NCBI GenBank assembly: GCA_002724925.1
Contig: PBQA01000029.1
Coordinates: forward strand, 1 to 64,000
Length of the DNA: 64,000 bases
Direction: 5' to 3'
Source: Oceanospirillaceae bacterium
GTDB taxonomy: Bacteria > Pseudomonadota > Gammaproteobacteria > Pseudomonadales > Oceanobacteraceae
The stretch's first letter is position 1; every line of letters begins with the position of its first letter. Under the pieces are notes generated by a model. The model did no database searches. It was not told the origin of the DNA and saw only the letters and a list, made by a program, of their open reading frames with translations. Of this stretch, positions 43,147 through 53,272 are shown one piece after another. Both the position numbers and the translations under genes were made by a program.

Positions 43147-44167
43147 TACGATGCCCGAGGCGGGCAATGCACTAGCTAATCTCAACCGCACAGAGCGTGC
43201 TGCGATTCTGTTGATGTCTCTGGGCGAGAAAGACGCTGCCGAAATCCTGAAACACATGGGCCCGAAAGAGGTTCAGCGTGTAGGTTCGGCCATGGCCACT
43301 CTTGCGAGTGTGAACCAGACTCAGGTTGAAGGCGTGGTATCAGAGTTCCTTGATGCTGTCAGTGGTCAGACCGGCATGGGGCTTGGCGCTGATGACTACA
43401 TCCGTAATATGCTGACGCAGGCTCTGGGTCAGGATAAAGCGGGCGCACTCATAGACCGGATTCTTCTTGGCGGTAACACCACAGGCCTGGATTCATTGAA
43501 ATGGATGGAGCCGCGTCAGGTTGCTGACCTGATTCGTCACGAGCACCCTCAGATTCAGGCTATTGTTGTGTCATACCTGGACGCGGATCAGTCGGCGGAA
43601 GTGCTGTCTTTATTTGATGAGAAAGTCGTCCTAGACATCATCATGCGTGTTGCATCGCTCGAGGCCGTTCAGCCAGCGGCACTGCAGGAACTTAACGATA
43701 TCCTTGAACGCCAGTTTTCTGGCAAGGCAGGCACACAAACCACGACCATGGGTGGTATCAAATGCGCGGCCAGTATTGTTAACTTCGTGGATAGCACGAT
43801 TGCCTCTGAGCTGCTTGAGCAGATTAAAGAGGTCGATGAAGATCTGGGTACCCAGATTGAAGACCTCATGTTTGTCTTCGATAACCTCGTTGACGTTGAT
43901 GACCGGGGTATTCAGACCCTGCTGCGCGAAGTGTCGACCGACCTTCTGGTGCTGGCATTAAAAGGGGCAGATCCGGGCGTTCAGGAAAAGATATTCAAGA
44001 ATATGTCGAAACGCGCTGCCGAGCTGTTACGTGATGATCTGGATGCGAAAGGGCCGGTCAAACTCAGTGACGTTGAAGGCGCTCAGAAAGAGATTCTTAC
44101 CATTGCCCGTCGTCTGGCTGATGCCGGTGAAATTATGCTGGGCGGTGGTGGTGAGGCCATGGTGTAA
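43136..44167 (+). CDS. fliG: flagellar motor switch protein FliG
   Basis: FliG links the MS ring to the C ring and transmits stator torque. The 343-aa protein has the three armadillo-like domains: the N-terminal FliF-binding part (RAAILLMSLGEKDAAEILKHM), the EHPQ motif in the middle domain (HEHPQIQAIV) and the torque helix region with charged residues (LLREVSTDLLVLALKG). Length and order are normal. Confidence 0.97.
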   Translation: MPDNTMPEAGNALANLNRTERAAILLMSLGEKDAAEILKHMGPKEVQRVGSAMATLASVNQTQVEGVVSEFLDAVSGQTGMGLGADDYIRNMLTQALGQDKAGALIDRILLGGNTTGLDSLKWMEPRQVADLIRHEHPQIQAIVVSYLDADQSAEVLSLFDEKVVLDIIMRVASLEAVQPAALQELNDILERQFSGKAGTQTTTMGGIKCAASIVNFVDSTIASELLEQIKEVDEDLGTQIEDLMFVFDNLVDVDDRGIQTLLREVSTDLLVLALKGADPGVQEKIFKNMSKRAAELLRDDLDAKGPVKLSDVEGAQKEILTIARRLADAGEIMLGGGGEAMV

Positions 44168-44170
44168 CCC

Positions 44171-45313
44171 ATGACCGAACTGAAGAAACGTGATGCGCCG
44201 ATTCCTGCTGAAAGTGCGGAAGAAGCGCGTCCGTGGCGACTGCCGTTCTGGACTGAGCCTCCTGTTCATACTGTCGAGCGTGAACCCGATCCCGCAGATT
44301 CAGATGACGAGTCTACCGGTAAGGCAGACGCTGACAGTAATGAATCCCCTCCTAATTTCCCGACGGCCGAAGAACTGGAAGCGATTCGCCGGGAAGCCTA
44401 CAACGCCGGTTTAGAGCAAGGCTTGGTCGAAGGGCGTCAACAGGGTCATAAAGACGGCTACGATGCTGGCTTCGCCGAAGGTCAGGCCGATGGTCAGGCT
44501 CAAGGCTTTGATGCTGGTAAAAAAGAAGGTTCGACTGCGGGCTTTCAGGAAGGCAAAGCGTTAGGCAGTCAGGAAGTCACTGACGAGGCACAGCGCCTGC
44601 GTCAGATTAGTGCCACGCTCACGGCGACACTCAAAGAGCGTGACGCTGAACTGCCTGATGTTATGCTGATGCTTCTTACCCGGCTCGCCGAACAGGTGCT
44701 AGAGCACGAATTGAATTCTGGAGCCGATAGTATCGCGCAGTTTGTCGACAAGGCCATTGCTGCTTTACCTTCAGGTGAGGCGTTGGCAAAGGTTTACGTT
44801 TCCGAAGCCGACTCTGAACTGATGGCATCCCATTCTGCAGCGAATAAATTGCTTGTCGATAAGACGTTGAATGCGGGCGAATGCCGTGTCGAAAGTGAAA
44901 ATACCCTGGTTGAGTATTCAGTCAGCGAAAGCCTTCAGCAAACAATCGTCGCACTGGCGAATAAATTATTGACGGCGTCTGACGGTTATCCTGACGACTC
45001 CATTGGTGAGTTCGTTCTGGTTGATGTATCAGAGGATACAGAGGCAGATGATGAACTGGATGGCTACGATGATATTGAAGAGATCACTCAGGGCGATGTT
45101 CAGCAGCCGGCGGCATCAACATCAGAAGCTCTGGAGCCCGAAACTCAGCAGTCTGAAACTCAGCAGTCCGAAGTTGAGCAACCTGAAACTGAAAACGGCG
45201 CAGGGTTAGAACAGAGCACGGAACAAAACACACAAACAGACACGGAACCAGACACAAATCCGGATTTGACGACGGAGGAATCAGACGATGACTCTGAGCA
45301 GCCGTTGGCGTGA
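44171..45313 (+). CDS. fliH: flagellar export stator FliH, with long acidic tail
   Basis: FliH holds the FliI ATPase at the export gate. The 380-aa protein has the glycine-repeat helix characteristic of FliH ([20 protein letters not shown] onward, about residues 78-132), followed by the conserved C-terminal domain to about 280. It then extends by some 100 unusual acidic residues containing the repeat [20 protein letters not shown]. Typical FliH is 230-280 aa. The tail-coding end overlaps the fliI start by 26 nt. Confidence 0.9.
   Translation: MTELKKRDAPIPAESAEEARPWRLPFWTEPPVHTVEREPDPADSDDESTGKADADSNESPPNFPTAEELEAIRREAYNAGLEQGLVEGRQQGHKDGYDAGFAEGQADGQAQGFDAGKKEGSTAGFQEGKALGSQEVTDEAQRLRQISATLTATLKERDAELPDVMLMLLTRLAEQVLEHELNSGADSIAQFVDKAIAALPSGEALAKVYVSEADSELMASHSAANKLLVDKTLNAGECRVESENTLVEYSVSESLQQTIVALANKLLTASDGYPDDSIGEFVLVDVSEDTEADDELDGYDDIEEITQGDVQQPAASTSEALEPETQQSETQQSEVEQPETENGAGLEQSTEQNTQTDTEPDTNPDLTTEESDDDSEQPLA
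45140..45184 (+). repeat. 15-bp repeats in the fliH tail
   Basis: GAAACTCAGCAGTCT, GAAACTCAGCAGTCC and GAAGTTGAGCAACCT are three consecutive 15-mers, the first two differing at one base. They encode the ETQQS units of the acidic FliH extension. Confidence 0.75.
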
Positions 45314-46613
45314 TCTCACACCCGAGGCGGTGTATCAACCGCGTACATCCGGTCGTCTTGTGCGCATGGTCGGTCTTACGCTGGAAGCTATCGGTATCGA
45401 TGTCCGTACAGGTGATCGTTGCCGGGTAGAGCGTCCGGGTGGCGGTGATGTTGAGGCAGAAGTTGTCGGCTTTGATGGACAGCGTATTTTTCTGATGCCG
45501 ATTGAGCAGGTTGATGGACTGCGTCCTGGGGCACGGGTCTGGCCGTTGCAGGGCAGTGCGGATGTACCGGTTGGTTTCTCTCTTCTGGGGCGGGTTGTTG
45601 ACGGTGCCGGCCGGCCATTGGATCTTGATGGCCCGCTTCTCAATACCGAATCCGGAAATCTTCAGGGGCGCTATATTAACCCGCTGCACCGCGCACCCAT
45701 CCGTGAAACGCTCGATGTTGGTATTCGCGCCATTAATTCCATGCTGACAGTAGGACGCGGACAGCGTATCGGTTTGTTTGCGGGTTCGGGTGTCGGTAAA
45801 AGTGTGCTTCTCGGTATGATGACGCGCTTCACCAACGCTGATGTCGTCGTGGTTGGTCTGATTGGTGAGCGTGGCCGTGAAGTTAAAGAATTTATCGACG
45901 AGATTCTCGGGCCGGAGGGCCTTAAGCGTGCCGTTGTGATTGCATCACCTGCCGATGATTCGCCCTTGATGCGTCTGAGAGCCGCCATGTACACGACCTC
46001 GGTCGCTGAATTCTTTCGCGATCAGGGACTTAACGTTCTTATGTTGATGGATTCATTAACGCGCTATGCACAGGCGCAGCGTGAGATCGCTCTGGCTGTG
46101 GGTGAACCGCCAGCCACGAAAGGCTACCCACCTTCAGTATTTAATAAGCTTCCAAAGTTGGTCGAGCGTACGGGTAATGGTCAACAAGGTGGTGGGTCTA
46201 TTACGGCGTTCTATACGGTATTGAGTGAAGGCGACGATATGCAGGACCCGATTGCCGATGCCAGTCGGGCAATTCTGGATGGTCATATCGTCCTGTCCAG
46301 GAAACTGGCGGAAGAAGGGCATTATCCAGCGATTGATGTCGAGGCTTCCGTCAGCCGTGTGATGCCTCAGGTTGTCGACGAAGGCTGGCTACAGCAATCG
46401 CAACTGTGCCGCCGTCTTATGGCGCATTATCGTCAGAATCAGGATCTCGTCGCTGTTGGGGCGTATCAGGCTGGCACGGACCAGGTGCTGGATGTCGCGA
46501 TAGATCGTATGCCACAGATCAAAGCCATGCTCAGGCAAGGGCTGACCGAAGGTGCTGATATTGCGAACAGCCGTAAGGCGCTCAATGATCTGTTCCCAGG
46601 TGCAGATAAGTGA
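45288..46613 (+). CDS. fliI: flagellar export ATPase FliI
   Basis: FliI is the F1-beta-like hexameric ATPase that energises loading of export substrates. The 441-aa protein has Walker [13 protein letters not shown], the catalytic region [16 protein letters not shown], Walker [18 protein letters not shown] and the family block [14 protein letters not shown]. Its ATG lies inside the fliH tail, implying translational coupling. The fliJ GTG overlaps its stop. Confidence 0.97.
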   Translation: MTLSSRWRDLTPEAVYQPRTSGRLVRMVGLTLEAIGIDVRTGDRCRVERPGGGDVEAEVVGFDGQRIFLMPIEQVDGLRPGARVWPLQGSADVPVGFSLLGRVVDGAGRPLDLDGPLLNTESGNLQGRYINPLHRAPIRETLDVGIRAINSMLTVGRGQRIGLFAGSGVGKSVLLGMMTRFTNADVVVVGLIGERGREVKEFIDEILGPEGLKRAVVIASPADDSPLMRLRAAMYTTSVAEFFRDQGLNVLMLMDSLTRYAQAQREIALAVGEPPATKGYPPSVFNKLPKLVERTGNGQQGGGSITAFYTVLSEGDDMQDPIADASRAILDGHIVLSRKLAEEGHYPAIDVEASVSRVMPQVVDEGWLQQSQLCRRLMAHYRQNQDLVAVGAYQAGTDQVLDVAIDRMPQIKAMLRQGLTEGADIANSRKALNDLFPGADK

Positions 46614-47050
46614 CCTATCAGCATCCTCGCTCTAAACGATTGGCCGTCGTGCTTAACCTTAAGCGAAGAGAAGAAAAAGAGGCGCTTCAGCGCTGGGGTG
46701 ATATTGAGCAGCGTCTGACCGCCGAGAGAGACAAACGAACGCAGCTGGACACGTACGCTCAGGAGTACCGCCGTCAGATCACCAGCCCGGCGGACCAGAG
46801 TGTCGCTGCCGGACAAATACATAACTCTCTCGAATTTATCGGTCAGATAGAGACTGCTCTGGCGCAACAGGATACGCAACTCAAGGAACTTGAGGCTCTC
46901 AGTCAGCGTGCGCGGGATGCCTATCTTGAGATTCATCATAAAGCCGATGCATTGGAGAGCATGATCGATAAGCTTGAAGACGAGCACAAGCGGACTATCA
47001 GCCGCGCTGAACAGCGTGAAGCGGACGAGTGGGCCAACCGTCGTCGCTGA
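46610..47050 (+). CDS. fliJ: flagellar export chaperone FliJ
   Basis: FliJ is a small coiled-coil protein that binds FliI and FlhA. The 146-aa sequence is almost wholly charged helix, with heptads through [18 protein letters not shown] and the ending [15 protein letters not shown]. The start is a GTG at 46610 that overlaps the fliI TGA stop. It is the last gene of the fliE operon; a 129-base gap follows before the chemosensory operon. Confidence 0.88.
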   Translation: MTYQHPRSKRLAVVLNLKRREEKEALQRWGDIEQRLTAERDKRTQLDTYAQEYRRQITSPADQSVAAGQIHNSLEFIGQIETALAQQDTQLKELEALSQRARDAYLEIHHKADALESMIDKLEDEHKRTISRAEQREADEWANRRR

Positions 47051-47152
47051 TTATCCAAATCGCATATTTCCTGACTTTCATACCTTCATTTAGCGATCTA
47101 TAAAAAAAACACCACATTGTGTGGCAGCTCACAGATTGCCTACTAATCTTAA

Positions 47153-47168
47153 GGTCATGTCCATGACC
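47153..47168. promoter_or_regulatory. perfect dyad before the STAS-che operon
   Basis: GGTCATG-TC-CATGACC is a perfect 7-bp inverted repeat 11 nt before the STAS gene start. The half-site CATGACC recurs over the start codon (47178-47184). This arrangement suits an operator or an mRNA structure limiting initiation. No binding protein can be named. Confidence 0.4.
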
Positions 47169-47179
47169 GGAATAAAACC

Positions 47180-47461
47180 ATGACCGACACCAGCCCAGTT
47201 AACTGTGGTAACCGCCTTAGCATTGATCAGGCTGAAGCTCTCCTAGAGAAGCTTGAGGCTGCAGTGCAAGCAGGTGGGGATGTTGTTCTTGATGGCAGTG
47301 AGGTGCAGTACTCGGATACAGCGGGTTACCAGCTTCTGATCAGCCTCCGGAAAACGCTGGAAACCACAGGTAACAGCATTCAATGGCATGCGGTCTCTGA
47401 AAATATCCGGGAGATAACGGGCTATCTTGGCCTCAAGCAGGCGATAAACCTGCCAGATTAA
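47180..47461 (+). CDS. STAS-domain protein leading the chemosensory operon
   Basis: This 93-aa single STAS domain resembles anti-sigma-factor antagonists. The usual phosphoacceptor loop is present as YSDTAGYQLL, with Thr after Asp where Ser is common. It is the first gene before cheY and cheA. It may be a small switch read by a kinase/phosphatase, or a non-sigma regulator of the array. A second STAS protein is encoded at 55896. Confidence 0.75.
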   Translation: MTDTSPVNCGNRLSIDQAEALLEKLEAAVQAGGDVVLDGSEVQYSDTAGYQLLISLRKTLETTGNSIQWHAVSENIREITGYLGLKQAINLPD

Positions 47462-47490
47462 TTATTCGTTTACTAAGAGGGAGTACTCCT

Positions 47491-47853
47491 ATGACGAGTA
47501 TTTTAGCGGTCGATGATTCGGCATCCATGCGTCAGATGGTGAGTTTCACACTGAAAGGTGCGGGCTTTGACGTACGCGAAGCGACTGACGGTGTGGAGGC
47601 GTTAGAAATCGCTAAAACGGAGAGTTTTGACCTGGTGCTGACCGACGTAAATATGCCAAACATGAATGGCATTGAGTTGGTGAAGAATCTTCGTCAACTC
47701 GACAATTATAAGTTTACCCCGATGCTTATGTTAACCACCGAATCGGCAGGTGACATGAAGATGCAGGGCAAACAGGCAGGTGCTACCGGCTGGATCGTGA
47801 AGCCGTTTAATCCGGATCAATTGCTGAGTACGATCAAGCGCGTTCTGGGGTAA
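47491..47853 (+). CDS. cheY: CheY-like single-domain response regulator
   Basis: The 120-aa receiver domain has the acidic pair in AVDDS, the phosphoacceptor Asp in VLTDVNMPNMNG, Thr in LTTES and Lys in VKPF. Motor-binding CheY and the Che2-type CheY look alike at this level. It lies 4 nt before cheA and is probably its direct partner. Its ribosome site is part of the 10-bp palindrome GGAGTACTCC (47480-47489). Confidence 0.9.
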   Translation: MTSILAVDDSASMRQMVSFTLKGAGFDVREATDGVEALEIAKTESFDLVLTDVNMPNMNGIELVKNLRQLDNYKFTPMLMLTTESAGDMKMQGKQAGATGWIVKPFNPDQLLSTIKRVLG

Positions 47854-47857
47854 GCAC

Positions 47858-49945
47858 ATGAGTGTCGATCTGTCGCAATTTCATCAGGTATTTTTCGAAG
47901 AAAGTTTCGAAGGCCTGGACGTTATGGAAAGTGAGCTGCTGGATATGGACCCTGCAGATGTCGATGACGAGACCGTCAATAATATCTTTCGCGCGGCTCA
48001 TTCTATTAAAGGTGGCGCAGGTACATTTGGCTTTATGCCTGTGTCTGAGTTCACACACGTTCTTGAAACCTTGCTTGACGAAATACGCTCCGGAAAACGC
48101 TCCATGGAGCCCCGCTACGTCGACCTTTTTCTGCAGTCGGTCGACTGTCTGCGTGGCATGCTTTCCGATATGCAGGATGGAAACGATCCAGAGACAGAAC
48201 GCCCTGCCGAGTTGCGTAAAGAATTCGAGGTGATTCTTGGAATGGAGCAGGAGAGTGCTGCTTCAGAAAATACCGACGCAGACTCTGACGAAAAAGATCA
48301 TGGTTGGTTAATCGATGTACACCCTCATACCGATCTGCTGATGACCGGTAATGAACCCTTCCGTATGTTCCGTGAATTGCGCGAACTGGTCGGGGAAGAC
48401 AGCTTTGATGTTACCGCCGATATCGACAATGTCCCAGAACTGAGCAGTCTGACGCCAGAAGAATGCATCATCAACTGGCAGATCAAAGTCACGACCTCAG
48501 TGCCACTCGAAGATATCAAAGCGATTTTTGAGTGGGTCGAGGATGAGTGTGATCTGACCTATTCGCCTCTAACGGGTGATGCAGATACCACTGCGGATAA
48601 CAGCACAATACCGGATCAGAAAGCCCCTGAAGAGCAGGAACAGCAATCTCAAGAGACACCAGAGGTTGTTGCGGAAAAAGCACCTGTGATCGCTGAGGCT
48701 CAGAAAGCTGCGAAGCCTGCAAAAGCTCCGAAGAAGGCCGCCGAAAGCTCATCAATACGGGTGTCCATCGATAAAGTCGATAGCCTGATTAATATGGTCG
48801 GTGAGTTGGTGATTACCCAGTCGATGCTGGGGCAGCTTGGACAGGACTTTGATCTGAGCCGTCTTGCAAAATTACAGGAAGGCTTGTCTCAGCTGGAACA
48901 GAATACGCGCGAACTGCAGGAAAGCGTCATGAAAATACGCATGATGCCGATCAGTTTTGCCTTCAGTCGCTTCCCGCGTCTGGTACGGGATCTGGGTGGT
49001 CAGCTCGGTAAGAAAGTTATTCTCGAAACCATCGGTGAGCAGACGGAACTTGATAAAACGGTGATGGAAAAGATCAACGATCCTCTTGTGCACCTCGTTC
49101 GTAACTCAATGGATCACGGGCTTGAGACAACAGAAAAGCGTATCGCTGCCGGTAAATCCGAAGAGGGAACCATCACCCTGAATGCGTACCACCAGGGCGG
49201 AAATATCGTTATTGAAGTGGCAGATGACGGCGCGGGTCTGAACGAAGACCGGATTCTGTCGAAAGCCATAGAAAAAGGTCTGGTACCTGAGAACAACAAC
49301 CTGACCCCAGAAGAAATTCACAACCTTATCTTCCTGCCGGGTTTCTCAACAGCAGAAGCGGTGAGCGATATTTCTGGCCGTGGTGTTGGTATGGATGTGG
49401 TGCGTCGGAATATTCAGGCGCTGAATGGCAGTATTGAAGTGAAGTCTCAGCGTAACGTGGGTTCCACTTTCATTATTCGCTTGCCACTGACACTCGCTAT
49501 TCTCGATGGACAACTCGTTAAGGTCTGCGAAGAAACGTACATCTTCCCGCTGGTATCGATTGTTGAATCCATCCAGATTCACAGATCTTCACTGAATCAT
49601 GTCACCGGTAGCCAGTACGTCATGCAGCTGCGCGATGAATATATTCCGATTGTAAGACTCGATCAGATCTTTGGACTGCGTGATGACAAAGATGTTGTCG
49701 ATGAAATGATGCTGGTGGTTGTTGAAGGTGACAACGAGAAAATTGGCATCGTGGTCGATGATCTTCTGGGCCAGCAGCAGGTCGTTATTAAGAGTCTTGA
49801 ACAGAATTATCAGAAAGTGTCCGGTATTTCGGGCGCCACAATTCTGGGTGATGGAACCGTTGCTTTAATAATCGACATTTCCAGTATCGGTAAAAATATT
49901 GTTCCTGTTAAACGAAACCAGAACCGCTCTGAACGAGCTGCATGA
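47858..49945 (+). CDS. cheA: chemotaxis histidine kinase CheA
   Basis: CheA autophosphorylates in receptor arrays and passes phosphate to CheY and CheB. The 695-aa protein has the P1 Hpt domain with phospho-histidine in AAHSIKGGAGTFGF (H48), a P2-like segment, and an Ala/Lys/Pro linker near 285-300. Dimerisation helices, an ATPase domain (HLVRNSMDHGLE, DDGAGLN, GRGVGMDVVRRN) and a C-terminal CheW-like domain follow. The stop overlaps an ATG of the following cheW frame. Confidence 0.96.
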   Translation: MSVDLSQFHQVFFEESFEGLDVMESELLDMDPADVDDETVNNIFRAAHSIKGGAGTFGFMPVSEFTHVLETLLDEIRSGKRSMEPRYVDLFLQSVDCLRGMLSDMQDGNDPETERPAELRKEFEVILGMEQESAASENTDADSDEKDHGWLIDVHPHTDLLMTGNEPFRMFRELRELVGEDSFDVTADIDNVPELSSLTPEECIINWQIKVTTSVPLEDIKAIFEWVEDECDLTYSPLTGDADTTADNSTIPDQKAPEEQEQQSQETPEVVAEKAPVIAEAQKAAKPAKAPKKAAESSSIRVSIDKVDSLINMVGELVITQSMLGQLGQDFDLSRLAKLQEGLSQLEQNTRELQESVMKIRMMPISFAFSRFPRLVRDLGGQLGKKVILETIGEQTELDKTVMEKINDPLVHLVRNSMDHGLETTEKRIAAGKSEEGTITLNAYHQGGNIVIEVADDGAGLNEDRILSKAIEKGLVPENNNLTPEEIHNLIFLPGFSTAEAVSDISGRGVGMDVVRRNIQALNGSIEVKSQRNVGSTFIIRLPLTLAILDGQLVKVCEETYIFPLVSIVESIQIHRSSLNHVTGSQYVMQLRDEYIPIVRLDQIFGLRDDKDVVDEMMLVVVEGDNEKIGIVVDDLLGQQQVVIKSLEQNYQKVSGISGATILGDGTVALIIDISSIGKNIVPVKRNQNRSERAA

Positions 49946-49953
49946 GGTCCGGG

Positions 49954-50475
49954 ATGGAAGAGCTTAAGAAAGAAATAGTTTTGCCCGAAGGCGACATCGG
50001 CGACGAGCAGCAATACCTGACGTTCATCATGTCAGGTGAAGAGTACGGTGTAGATATTCTGGCTGTTCAGGAGATTCGCGGCTGGGAAGAACCCACTTTG
50101 ATCCCTAATGCGCCCTCGTACATCCGCGGTGTGATCAACCTCCGGGGAACCATCGTTCCTATTATGGATTTGCGCCTGAGATTCGGTCTCGATGAGGCAG
50201 ATTATACCGCAACCACTGTTGTCATTATTCTGAAATTTGACAGTGACAATGGCGAGCGCGTGATGGGTATTGTTGTCGATGCTGTATCCGATGTTTATAC
50301 CATTGCCGACGAAGATACCCGTCGACCTCCAGAACTTACGGAGGACGACAACTCAGATTTTATAAAAGGTCTGGTGAACGTGAACGAGAAGATGGTCATT
50401 CTGCTCGATGTAGAAGAGCTACTGATGCTACGCATGGGTATGGCTGCAACTCCTTATTCTATTGATGAAGATTAA
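49954..50475 (+). CDS. cheW: chemotaxis coupling protein CheW
   Basis: CheW couples receptors to CheA. The 173-aa protein has the conserved blocks YLTFIMSGEEYGVDILAVQE, PNAPSYIRGVINLRG and PIMDLR. The ATG at 49954 is chosen because GAGG precedes it at suitable distance; the ATG at 49942, which overlaps the cheA stop, is also possible and adds four residues. It is followed 43 nt later by the receptor gene. Confidence 0.94.
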   Translation: MEELKKEIVLPEGDIGDEQQYLTFIMSGEEYGVDILAVQEIRGWEEPTLIPNAPSYIRGVINLRGTIVPIMDLRLRFGLDEADYTATTVVIILKFDSDNGERVMGIVVDAVSDVYTIADEDTRRPPELTEDDNSDFIKGLVNVNEKMVILLDVEELLMLRMGMAATPYSIDED

Positions 50476-50518
50476 CTGCCGTAAGGTATTTGCCTGAAGA
50501 AGGTACAGGAAGGTAACT

Positions 50519-53266
50519 ATGAGCTTTTTCCGCAATATCATTTCCGGTGGCGCAGCCATCGACCCTAATAAAATCCGTGAAATGGAAGGGAAGCTGGCTG
50601 CGATTGAGAAAAGTCAGGCTTCTATTGAATTCAAGCCGGACGGAACGATTGTCACAGCAAATCAGAATTTTTTGGATGCGATGGGCTACCGCCTGGAGGA
50701 GATACAGGGCCAGCACCACAGTATTTTTGTGTCGGCTAAGTACGCTAAAACTCCAGAATACGCGGCCTTCTGGAATTCTTTGGCACGTGGAGATTTTCAG
50801 ACGGCGGAGTTTGAGCGCTTTAATAAAGCTGGCGAGAGTATCTGGATTCAGGCGACGTATAACCCAATCTTTGATGAAACAGGCAAAGTGGTGAAGGTTA
50901 TTAAGTACGCAACTGATATTACCGAGCAGAAACGCCGGAATATTGATTTCGCGGGCAAAGTAGAAGCGATCAGCCGTGCCCAGGCCATGATCGAGTTTAC
51001 GCCAGAAGGTGAGATCCTGACGGCGAACGATAACTTCCTGAAGACTCTGGGATATCAGCTAAGCGAAATTCAGGGGAAGCATCATCGCATGTTCGTGAAA
51101 CCAGAGTATGCAAACAGCCCTGAATACGCAGAATTCTGGAAGAAGCTGGGACAAGGTGAATTCAGTGCCGATGAGTTCGAGCGTGTAGCCAAAAATGGTA
51201 GCTCAGTCTGGATTCAGGCGACTTATAACCCTATCGTCAATGATGATGGTGATGTCGTTAAGGTCGTGAAATTTGCCTCAGATATTACCGAGCAGAAAGC
51301 CAGGGCTGTGGTCAATGAGAAGAATGCTCAGATCGCCAGTGCATTGAAGTTGTGTCAGGCAACGGTGATGATGGCAGATAATGATCTCAACATTGTTTAT
51401 ATGAACGATGAGATGGTGAAAATGCTTCAGAATCGTGAAGCAGACATCCAGAAGCATCTCAGTAACTTTAAAGTGTCGGAGTTGATCGGCACCAACGTCG
51501 ATAGCTTCCATAAAAAGCCTTCGCATCAGCGAGGCATTCTGCAGTCTTTGGATGGGCCTATCGAAACTCAGCTGTCGTTCGATGACGTCAAGTTTGATCT
51601 GACTGCATCTCCCTGGTACGACGCCGATGGTAACCGCATTGGTACCGTGGTTGAGTGGGTTGATATGACCGATATCCTAAAAGCCCGTGAAGAAGAAAAG
51701 CGGATTGCAAACGAGAACCTTCGCGTACGTCAGGCACTCGACTCTGTCAGCACGAACGCCATGATTGCAGACACTGACGGCAATATCATTTATATGAACG
51801 AAGCCGTTGAAAATATGATGAAGGACTCTGAAGCGGATCTGCGTAAGGACCTGCCTTCATTCAATGCCTCGGCCTTGATGGGCGCGAACATCGATACATT
51901 CCATAAGAATCCTGCGCATCAGCGCTCTATGCTGGCTGCCTTAACACAGACCTATAAAACCCAGATCGAGGTTGGTGGTCGTCATTATTCGTTGATCGCT
52001 AACCCGATTATCAATGAAAGTAATGAGCGTCTGGGTACGGTTGTTGAGTGGACAGATCGTACCATTGAGGTTCGTGCTGAGCGTGAGATCGATACCATCG
52101 TTGAAGCCGCCGCGGGTGGAGATCTGTCGCGTCGGATCGACACTATCGGTAAGCAAGGTTTCTTCCTTGGTCTGGCCGAAGGCCTCAACCGTTTGCTTGG
52201 TATTGCGGATGATGTTGTTAACGATACCGTACGTATCTTCGATGCTCTGGCGCATGGCAATCTGACCCGCAAAATTGAAACAGACTACATGGGCTCATTT
52301 GGCAAGCTCAAGCAGGACGCGAACTCAACAGTTGAGCGCCTGACCGAAATCATGACCCGTATCCGTGAGTCTGCTTCGACCGTTGCTACGGGCGCGAGTG
52401 AAATTGCTCAGGGCAACGCGGATCTGAGTAAGCGTACTGAGTCTCAGGCTTCGAGTCTGGAAGAAACCGCTTCCAGCATGGAAGAAATGACCAGTGCGGT
52501 GAAACAGACCAGCGAAAATTCTGTACACGCCAACGAGCTGGCAAGTTCGGCGAAGAACAAAGCGGAAGAAGGCGGCGAAGTCGTTGAGAAAGCTGTCACT
52601 GCGATGGATGAAATTAATCAGGCCAGTAAGAAAATCTCAGACATTATCGGTGTAATTGATGAAATCGCCTTCCAGACCAACCTGCTGGCACTGAATGCCG
52701 CCGTTGAGGCAGCGAGAGCTGGAGAGCAGGGACGGGGCTTTGCGGTGGTTGCCGGTGAGGTAAGAAACCTGGCTCAGCGTTCTGCCGGAGCAGCAAAAGA
52801 GATCAAGGATCTGATCCGCGACAGCGTAGACAAAGTTGAAGCTGGCACGTCACTTGTGAATGCATCGGGTAAAACTCTGAACGAAATTATCGGTGCGGTT
52901 GATCGTGTATCGGCCATGATTCAGGAAATCAGCACTGCGGCGGCTGAGCAGTCTGCAGGTATCGATCAGGTGAACAGCGCGGTTGCCCAGATGGACGAAA
53001 TGACCCAGCAGAATGCTGCTCTGGTTGAGGAGGCAACTGCGGCTGGTGAGGCAATGGCCGGACAGGCTCAGGGTATGACTCAGCTGATGGAATTCTTCAC
53101 CGTTGATGCGTCGTTTGCATCGGGGTCTATGGCGATGGATGCTCCAGTCGCGGCAGCGCCTTCTCAAGCTGCGGCTCCTACAGCGACAAAAGCTCCGTCC
53201 GCACCAGCTGCTGATCAAGGTGGGCTGTCGGTCAGTAATTCTCATGATGACTGGGAAGAGTTCTGA
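50519..53266 (+). CDS. soluble methyl-accepting chemotaxis protein with four PAS domains
   Basis: This 915-aa receptor has no membrane segment, so it is cytoplasmic. Two BdlA-like PAS domains lie at about 25-140 and 148-260 (each with GYxLxEIQGxHHxxFV and WIQATYNPI). Two of another type lie at about 270-385 and 392-505 (each with NxxxxNxxxVxxM and GTVVEWxD). A HAMP-like region and the signalling helices follow, with the tip block [20 protein letters not shown]. The tail ends DDWEEF, a CheR-docking pentapeptide like the GWEEF of Pseudomonas Aer2. It probably senses redox, oxygen or a small ligand inside the cell. Confidence 0.92.
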   Translation: MSFFRNIISGGAAIDPNKIREMEGKLAAIEKSQASIEFKPDGTIVTANQNFLDAMGYRLEEIQGQHHSIFVSAKYAKTPEYAAFWNSLARGDFQTAEFERFNKAGESIWIQATYNPIFDETGKVVKVIKYATDITEQKRRNIDFAGKVEAISRAQAMIEFTPEGEILTANDNFLKTLGYQLSEIQGKHHRMFVKPEYANSPEYAEFWKKLGQGEFSADEFERVAKNGSSVWIQATYNPIVNDDGDVVKVVKFASDITEQKARAVVNEKNAQIASALKLCQATVMMADNDLNIVYMNDEMVKMLQNREADIQKHLSNFKVSELIGTNVDSFHKKPSHQRGILQSLDGPIETQLSFDDVKFDLTASPWYDADGNRIGTVVEWVDMTDILKAREEEKRIANENLRVRQALDSVSTNAMIADTDGNIIYMNEAVENMMKDSEADLRKDLPSFNASALMGANIDTFHKNPAHQRSMLAALTQTYKTQIEVGGRHYSLIANPIINESNERLGTVVEWTDRTIEVRAEREIDTIVEAAAGGDLSRRIDTIGKQGFFLGLAEGLNRLLGIADDVVNDTVRIFDALAHGNLTRKIETDYMGSFGKLKQDANSTVERLTEIMTRIRESASTVATGASEIAQGNADLSKRTESQASSLEETASSMEEMTSAVKQTSENSVHANELASSAKNKAEEGGEVVEKAVTAMDEINQASKKISDIIGVIDEIAFQTNLLALNAAVEAARAGEQGRGFAVVAGEVRNLAQRSAGAAKEIKDLIRDSVDKVEAGTSLVNASGKTLNEIIGAVDRVSAMIQEISTAAAEQSAGIDQVNSAVAQMDEMTQQNAALVEEATAAGEAMAGQAQGMTQLMEFFTVDASFASGSMAMDAPVAAAPSQAAAPTATKAPSAPAADQGGLSVSNSHDDWEEF

Positions 53267-53272
53267 TCAGGT

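Noticed and set aside
47132-47151. TGGCAG...TTGCC as a sigma54 promoter for the STAS-che operon
   Set aside because: GG and GC are 13 nt apart instead of 10, which RpoN does not tolerate.
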